The notes under the pieces were generated by a model. The model was not told where the DNA came from and ran no database searches. It saw nothing but the letters and a program-made list of their open reading frames with translations. A stretch of 10,703 nt of DNA, taken from positions 1 through 10,703 of the forward strand of contig JACCZJ010000377.1 of the NCBI GenBank assembly GCA_013696065.1, given 5' to 3'. Origin of the DNA: Nocardioidaceae bacterium. Its GTDB lineage: Bacteria > Actinomycetota > Actinomycetes > Propionibacteriales > Nocardioidaceae. This document shows positions 7,187 through 10,703 of this stretch, one piece after another. The translations under genes and the position numbers were made by a program. Position 1 is the stretch's first letter. Each line of letters begins with the position of its first letter.

Positions 7187-7876
7187 TTCTGGGTTGGTCG
7201 CAGTCGGCGCGGGTGCGTCGCCGCGATGGGTAAGAGTTTCTTCTCGGATGGCGTTCGCCGTCGGCCCGGTGTTCGGCCGCGTCACCGGCGAACGATGAGC
7301 CCGCTCGTTGTCGATCAGCTGCGTCAGCCAGTGAACTTCTCGCTCGACGGACTCCAGTTCGTGGCGTTGCAGCTCCGAGGTGTAGGAGTCATTGCCTGCC
7401 GAGCGGCTGAGCGACATACGCATACCCTCGAGGCGCTCCTCGAGTCGGTTGCGGCGCCCTTCGAGGATGCGGAGCCGGATCTCTGTCGCCGTGGCTCCGA
7501 AGAAGGCGAAGCGCACCCCGAAGTTGTCGTCGTCCCACGCGCTGGGACCGGATGAGGAGACGAGCTCAGCGAAGCGGTCTTTGCCCGCGGCGGTCAGCTT
7601 GTAGACGATCTTGCCGCGTCGGCCGGCGCGGGCGACGCGCGTCGATGCGTTGTGTGCGCCACTCACCGACCGCACAGCCTCGACGTCGGAGGTGTCCTCG
7701 ACGATCAGGCCATCTCGCAGCATCTGTTTGAGCAACGGATAGAGGGAGCCGTAGGACAGCACACGCCCCCAGCCGAAGAGTGCGGTGACGCGTTTGCGCA
7801 GCTCATAGCCGTGCATCGGCGCCCCGTGGAGCAGGCCGAGCACCGCCAACTCGAGAGCCGCGGCACGCTTGGCCAT
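7184..7876 (-). CDS. PadR-family transcriptional regulator
   Basis: The 230-residue product starts MAKRAAALELAVLGLLHGAPMHGYELRKRV, the classical PadR winged-helix opening, and continues with LSYGSLYPLLKQMLRDGLI as the recognition helix region. The ATG at 7876 has AAGGGAG seven bases upstream; the longer frame from 7957 has no such signal and runs through the operator-like region. Between recognition helix and wing is an enlarged, polar segment (about residues 60-88, TSDVEAVRSVSGAHN to ARAGRRGK) before the beta-wing KIVYKLTAAGKDRF. Residues about 120-190 are charged and helical (RLRILEGRRNRLEERLEG, LQRHELESVEREVHWL), as in the PadR C-terminal dimerisation domain. The tail after about 195 looks disordered. 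It is co-directional with ino1 and occupies the position of Rv0047c. Autoregulation and control of ino1 through the repeat array upstream is the natural inference; the ligand is unknown. Confidence 0.92.
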   Translation of the reverse strand: MAKRAAALELAVLGLLHGAPMHGYELRKRVTALFGWGRVLSYGSLYPLLKQMLRDGLIVEDTSDVEAVRSVSGAHNASTRVARAGRRGKIVYKLTAAGKDRFAELVSSSGPSAWDDDNFGVRFAFFGATATEIRLRILEGRRNRLEERLEGMRMSLSRSAGNDSYTSELQRHELESVEREVHWLTQLIDNERAHRSPVTRPNTGPTANAIREETLTHRGDAPAPTATNPE

Positions 7877-7914
7877 AGGGGCGCTCCCTTTCGGGGGGGA
7901 AGGTAAGTGAAGTA

Positions 7915-7935
7915 TCCCCCGAACGTATCGGGGGA
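7915..7935. promoter_or_regulatory. Perfect 8+8 bp dyad in the padR leader
   Basis: The arms TCCCCCGA (7915-7922) and TCGGGGGA (7928-7935) are exact reverse complements around ACGTA. The dyad starts 39 bases before the padR start codon, next to its predicted -10. It could be the primary operator of a dimeric repressor, or a stable hairpin in the padR leader RNA. No T-run follows on either strand, so it does not look like an intrinsic terminator. Confidence 0.55.
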
Positions 7936-7962
7936 ACCTATCGGGCAACACTATCACGCCAA
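7935..7962 (-). promoter_or_regulatory. Candidate padR-ino1 promoter
   Basis: On the minus strand TTGGCG (7962-7957) and TAGGTT (7940-7935), separated by 16 bases, fit a housekeeping-sigma -35/-10 pair with the TANNNT -10 form common in actinomycetes. Transcription would start near 7928, giving a leader of about 50 bases that contains half of the dyad. Both elements lie inside the 13-bp array, so a bound repressor would block it. This is pattern matching only. Confidence 0.35.
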
Positions 7963-8011
7963 CGTATCGTAGCGATATATCTACTCGCTGGAAAGCCGCC
8001 GAATTTGCCCG

Positions 8012-8017
8012 TATCCT
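8012..8017 (+). promoter_or_regulatory. Candidate -10 element for DUF5318, near-leaderless start
   Basis: TATCCT matches the TANNNT -10 form and ends ten bases before the ATG at 8028. Transcription would begin at about 8024-8028, so the mRNA would have almost no leader. This agrees with the lack of a Shine-Dalgarno sequence before this ATG. No -35 was recognised; TATCGT (7965) and TATATC (7976) are alternative -10 sites further upstream. Confidence 0.35.
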
Positions 8018-8027
8018 CTAAGCCATC

Positions 8028-8441
8028 ATGTGGTCTCAGCGCTCCGTTATCGATTACTCGCTCCAGCGACGCGCGACGTTGTCGAGCCTCTTCAATGGGG
8101 GCGCCACCTACATGGACGACGTCTGCGACGCCGACCCCTATACGTTGCGCGCTGCCAAGCACCATGGCGAGCCTGCCCCCACTGCGTGTCCGGTATGTCG
8201 AAAGCCGGAGCTGCGTCACCTCCGCTATGTGTTCGGCAACGAGCTCGGTCAGTTCTCGGGGCGGATCAAGTCGATTGACGAGATCGAGGCGATGGCGCAC
8301 GAACATGGCGAGATCAGGATCTATGTGCTCGAGGTGTGCCAAGGGTGCGGCTGGAACCACCTCGTCGAGTCGTATGTCGTGGGCGACGGTAACCCCCGTA
8401 CACCTCCGCGTCGCCGGCGCACCGTCGAAGACGACGACTGA
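8028..8441 (+). CDS. DUF5318 zinc-ribbon protein (Rv0049-like)
   Basis: The 137-residue product has no assigned function. It begins MWSQRSVIDYSLQRRATLSSL and carries CDADPYTLRAAKHHGEP and two CxxC knuckles, CPVC (Cys54, Cys57) and CQGC (in EVCQGCGWNHL, about residues 104-107). These would make a single zinc ribbon. The C-terminus is basic then acidic (PRRRRTVEDDD). Layout and wording strongly recall Rv0049 of M. tuberculosis, which also precedes the class A PBP gene ponA1. It ends 17 bases before ponA and is probably cotranscribed with it, so a role linked to cell wall synthesis is suggested by context alone. There is no signal peptide or membrane segment, so it is likely cytosolic. Confidence 0.88.
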   Translation: MWSQRSVIDYSLQRRATLSSLFNGGATYMDDVCDADPYTLRAAKHHGEPAPTACPVCRKPELRHLRYVFGNELGQFSGRIKSIDEIEAMAHEHGEIRIYVLEVCQGCGWNHLVESYVVGDGNPRTPPRRRRTVEDDD

Positions 8442-8458
8442 GCAAAAGAAGTGAGTTC

Positions 8459-10703
8459 GTGAGTAGCACACGACCGCCGTCGAGCGACGGCTCTGTCAAG
8501 CCTGCCCGGAGTGGCTCGGGCAAGGGCGGCCAGACGAAACTGCGTGACCTGTCCGGTTGGGCGAAGGCCCGCCACGCCGCCAAGAAGACCTTCAAATGGG
8601 GCGCCATCCTCGGTTTGGTCGGGGCCGTCGCCGCAGCCATCGCGATCTACGTCACCTATCAGTCCATCGATCTGCCTGATCCCAACAAGGACTTCCAGGC
8701 GGAGAAGACGACCGTCTACTACTCCGACGGCAAGACCGTCCTCGGTGAGTTCGCCTTGCAGAACCGCGACAGCATCCCTCTCGAAGACGTACCGCCCTAC
8801 ATGCGTGATGCGGTCATCTCGGCAGAGGACCGCTCGTTCGAGACCAACCAGGGACTCGACCCTAAGGGCATTGTTCGCGCCGCCTGGAACAATCTTCGGT
8901 CGGAGTCCCAGCAAGGGGCGTCGACCATCACGCAGCAGTACGTCAAGATCTTGTACCTCTCTCAGGAGCGCACCTGGAAACGTAAGATCAAGGAGGCGTT
9001 CCTCGCCGTCAAGGTGCAAAATGCCCTCAGCAAAGACGAGATTCTCGAGGGCTATCTCAATACCATCTTCTACGGTCGCGGCGCCTACGGCGTCCAGGCA
9101 GCGGCACAGGCGTACTTCGACAAGGACGCCAAGGACCTGACCGTGCCGGAGAGCGCGGTGCTCGCCTCGGTCATCAACTCGCCTGGCAACTTCGATCCCG
9201 CTGTCGACAAGGACAACCGGCAGCGGCTGCTCGAGCGCTACGACTACGTGCTCGCTGGGATGGTCGAGCTCGGTCGTCTCGATCAGGCCCAGGCCGCCGA
9301 GTTCGAGGGCAAGCTGCCAAAGTTCCCCGATGTCGAGGAGCAGAGCACCTATGGCGGGCAGCGCGGACACCTCATGACCCTGATCAAGAACCAGCTCCTC
9401 GCGGAGTTCAGCGAAGAAGAGATCAGCGGCGGCGGGCTCCGCGTCGTCACCACGTTGGACCGGGATGCGCAGCACGCCGCCGGTAAGGCCGCCAACACGG
9501 TCCCCCCGCAGAACAAGGCGGAGCTGCATGTGGCTTTGGCCTCGATCGAGCCGGGGACGGGTGCGCTCAGAGCGATGATCGGCGGCGAGGACTTCTTGGG
9601 CGAAAATCGGCAAGCTCAGGTCAACTTCGCCACGAGCCCGGTGCCGCCAGGCTCAGCGTTCAAGCCCTTTGCCCTGGCTGCAGGGCTGGAGTCTGGCTTC
9701 ACGTTGCAGGACAGCTTCAACGGCAACTCGCCCTACTACCTTCCCAACGGCGAGACCATCGAGAACCAGGGCGAGAACGCTGGAGAATCCCTCGGCACTA
9801 TCAGCCTGACTACTGCCACCAAAGAATCCGTCAATACGGCCTACATGGACATGGCGATAAAGATGGGAGACACCCAGACCGACGGAATTCAACAAGTCAT
9901 CGACAGCGCCGTGGACGCGGGGGTGCCTGCGTCCTCACCAGGTCTCGACAAGCCCTTCCCCTCGGTAGTCCTCGGCAGTGCCTCGGTGTCGCCGGTGGAG
10001 ATGGCCGAGGCCTACGGCACCTTCGCCGCGCTCGGCGAGCACACGTCGTGGTATCTCATCGAGAAGGTAGAAGATGCCAGCGGTGTTCGGTTCGAGCACA
10101 GGGTCAAGTCCGATCGCGCCTTCGAGGCCGACATCGTCAGCAATGTCACCTACGCCCTGCAACAAGTGATCACTGCTGACGGAACTGGTTACAACGCGCT
10201 AGAGCTCGAGCGGCCCGCAGCTGGCAAGACCGGTACTGCAACCGGGTCAGATCTGGACGGCGACGGCGAGGGCGATGTGGTGTCCTCCTGGTTCGTGGGC
10301 TACACGCCGCAGTTGTCGACGGCGGTGATGATGGTCCGAGGAGACTCCCGCAAGCCGCTCAACGACGGCTACATCGACACCTTCTACGGCGGCGGATACC
10401 CGGCGATGACGTGGACGAAATACATGAAAGCGGCTCTCCAGGACGAGCCGATCAAAGACTTCCCCGAGCCGGCCTACCTGGACGGCGAGTCCCCGACGCG
10501 CACCCCGCTCCCGACGACGTTCACCTCCAGCGAACCCCCCGAGGAGCCGAGCTCGAGCACGACGAGCTCCACCGAACCGTCGACATCGAGGGAGCCACCG
10601 ACGACTGAGGAACCTTCCACGACCGAACCGCCGCCGACCACGGACGAGCCCACGACCAGTGAGCCTCCGACGAGCGACCCACCGACCACGCGCGAGCCAC
10701 CGA
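8459..10703 (+). CDS. ponA: Class A penicillin-binding protein (transglycosylase/transpeptidase), 3' partial
   Basis: About 748 residues are visible and the frame is open at the window end. The GTG at 8459 has agaag seven bases upstream. After a basic cytoplasmic N-terminus there is one membrane anchor (about residues 45-67). The GT51 domain shows the catalytic Glu123 in SAEDRSF, GASTITQQYVK (153-163), Glu179 in KRKIKEAF, and KDEILEGYLNTIFYGRGAYG. The transpeptidase domain shows the active Ser399-x-x-Lys402 in PGSAFKP, Ser457-Val-Asn459 and Lys590-Thr-Gly in GKTGTATG, so both activities look intact. The protein polymerises lipid II glycans and crosslinks peptides outside the membrane. FETNQGLD replaces the common His in the first GT motif, as in mycobacterial PonA1 by memory. 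A DxDxDG loop (598-606) follows the KTG box. From about residue 679 a Pro/Ser/Thr/Glu-rich tail begins. Confidence 0.95.
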   Translation, partial: MSSTRPPSSDGSVKPARSGSGKGGQTKLRDLSGWAKARHAAKKTFKWGAILGLVGAVAAAIAIYVTYQSIDLPDPNKDFQAEKTTVYYSDGKTVLGEFALQNRDSIPLEDVPPYMRDAVISAEDRSFETNQGLDPKGIVRAAWNNLRSESQQGASTITQQYVKILYLSQERTWKRKIKEAFLAVKVQNALSKDEILEGYLNTIFYGRGAYGVQAAAQAYFDKDAKDLTVPESAVLASVINSPGNFDPAVDKDNRQRLLERYDYVLAGMVELGRLDQAQAAEFEGKLPKFPDVEEQSTYGGQRGHLMTLIKNQLLAEFSEEEISGGGLRVVTTLDRDAQHAAGKAANTVPPQNKAELHVALASIEPGTGALRAMIGGEDFLGENRQAQVNFATSPVPPGSAFKPFALAAGLESGFTLQDSFNGNSPYYLPNGETIENQGENAGESLGTISLTTATKESVNTAYMDMAIKMGDTQTDGIQQVIDSAVDAGVPASSPGLDKPFPSVVLGSASVSPVEMAEAYGTFAALGEHTSWYLIEKVEDASGVRFEHRVKSDRAFEADIVSNVTYALQQVITADGTGYNALELERPAAGKTGTATGSDLDGDGEGDVVSSWFVGYTPQLSTAVMMVRGDSRKPLNDGYIDTFYGGGYPAMTWTKYMKAALQDEPIKDFPEPAYLDGESPTRTPLPTTFTSSEPPEEPSSSTTSSTEPSTSREPPTTEEPSTTEPPPTTDEPTTSEPPTSDPPTTREPP
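10498..10703 (+). repeat. Low-complexity Pro/Thr/Ser/Glu tail coding repeat of ponA
   Basis: From about TRTPLPTT onward the encoded chain consists almost only of P, T, S, E and D, with loose EPPTT/EPSTT/DEPTTSEPP units of five to seven residues. The DNA is correspondingly repetitive in gag-cc-acc-acg blocks. Such tails on class A PBPs of actinomycetes are expected to be extended and extracellular and may span or bind the wall; glycosylation at Thr is possible but not shown. The end lies outside the window. Confidence 0.75.

Larger units (their letters stand above)
7913..7990. repeat. Array of six 13-bp TATC units, candidate multi-site operator
   Basis: TATC starts at 7913, 7926, 7939, 7952, 7965 and 7978, an exact 13-bp step throughout. 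The units are TATCCCCCGAACG, TATCGGGGGAACC, TATCGGGCAACAC, TATCACGCCAACG, TATCGTAGCGATA and TATCTACTCGCTG. The tetramer is invariant, bases 5-8 lean to G, and an AAC-like core precedes the next unit. AACGTATCG recurs exactly three units apart (7922-7930 and 7961-7969). The array lies wholly inside the padR/DUF5318 divergent region and does not continue into either gene. Units 1-2 contain a 21-bp dyad, and unit 5 is itself a dyad, TATCG-TAG-CGATA. A phased set of protein binding sites is the simplest reading; which protein binds is inference. Confidence 0.75.

Noticed and set aside
7877..7957. Longer PadR start at 7957
   Set aside because: It would translate through the predicted promoter and dyad, has no ribosome binding site, and the family start fits the ATG at 7876.
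7913..7990. 13-bp array as a CRISPR or plasmid iteron set
   Set aside because: The units are too short and degenerate for CRISPR and there is no replication gene; position over divergent promoters favours regulation.
8321..9613. Minus-strand open frame (430 codons) opposite ponA
   Set aside because: All PBP motifs lie on the plus strand in one continuous frame; this is a codon-bias shadow.
10474..10689. Minus-strand Gly/Val/Ser-repeat open frame
   Set aside because: It is only the complement of the Pro/Thr/Glu-rich tail of ponA.

Overview
The window is high-G+C DNA from an actinomycete. The evidence is a bacterial myo-inositol-1-phosphate synthase of the mycobacterial type, a zinc-ribbon protein resembling Rv0049 of Mycobacterium tuberculosis, and frequent GTG starts with overlapping stop/start codons. 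The order ino1 - padR - (divergent) DUF5318 - ponA recalls the Rv0046c-Rv0047c / Rv0049-Rv0050 neighbourhood of M. tuberculosis. The genus cannot be fixed from this sequence. No tRNA, rRNA, CRISPR array, transposase or phage gene was seen.

Left block (1-4517, + strand): a tightly packed purine-nitrogen operon. It holds the 3' part of a CitE/HpcH-like aldolase-fold protein (DUF6986 type), a glycerate 2-kinase, allantoinase and allantoicase. Each gene overlaps the next by 1 to 4 bases, so the genes are probably translationally coupled. Together they would turn allantoin into allantoate and then into urea plus ureidoglycolate, and glycerate kinase would bring the glyoxylate-derived carbon into glycolysis. 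Ureidoglycolate lyase, glyoxylate carboligase and tartronate semialdehyde reductase are not in view. The role of the aldolase-fold protein is open.

Middle (4518-6119): an 81-bp gap with a perfect 8+8 bp inverted repeat next to the ribosome binding site, then a family 1 glycoside hydrolase. Its last 26 bases overlap the convergent ino1 gene.

Right block (6094-10703): on the minus strand a PadR-type repressor gene is followed by ino1 (inositol phosphate synthesis, the first step towards mycothiol and phosphatidylinositol). On the plus strand a zinc-ribbon DUF5318 gene is followed by a class A penicillin-binding protein that runs off the window.

The most striking non-coding signal lies in the 151-bp divergent region between padR and DUF5318. 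The tetramer TATC occurs six times at exactly 13-bp spacing (7913, 7926, 7939, 7952, 7965, 7978). The array fills most of the intergenic region, overlaps the best padR promoter candidate, and contains two internal dyads. I read it as an undescribed multi-site operator, possibly for the adjacent PadR protein.
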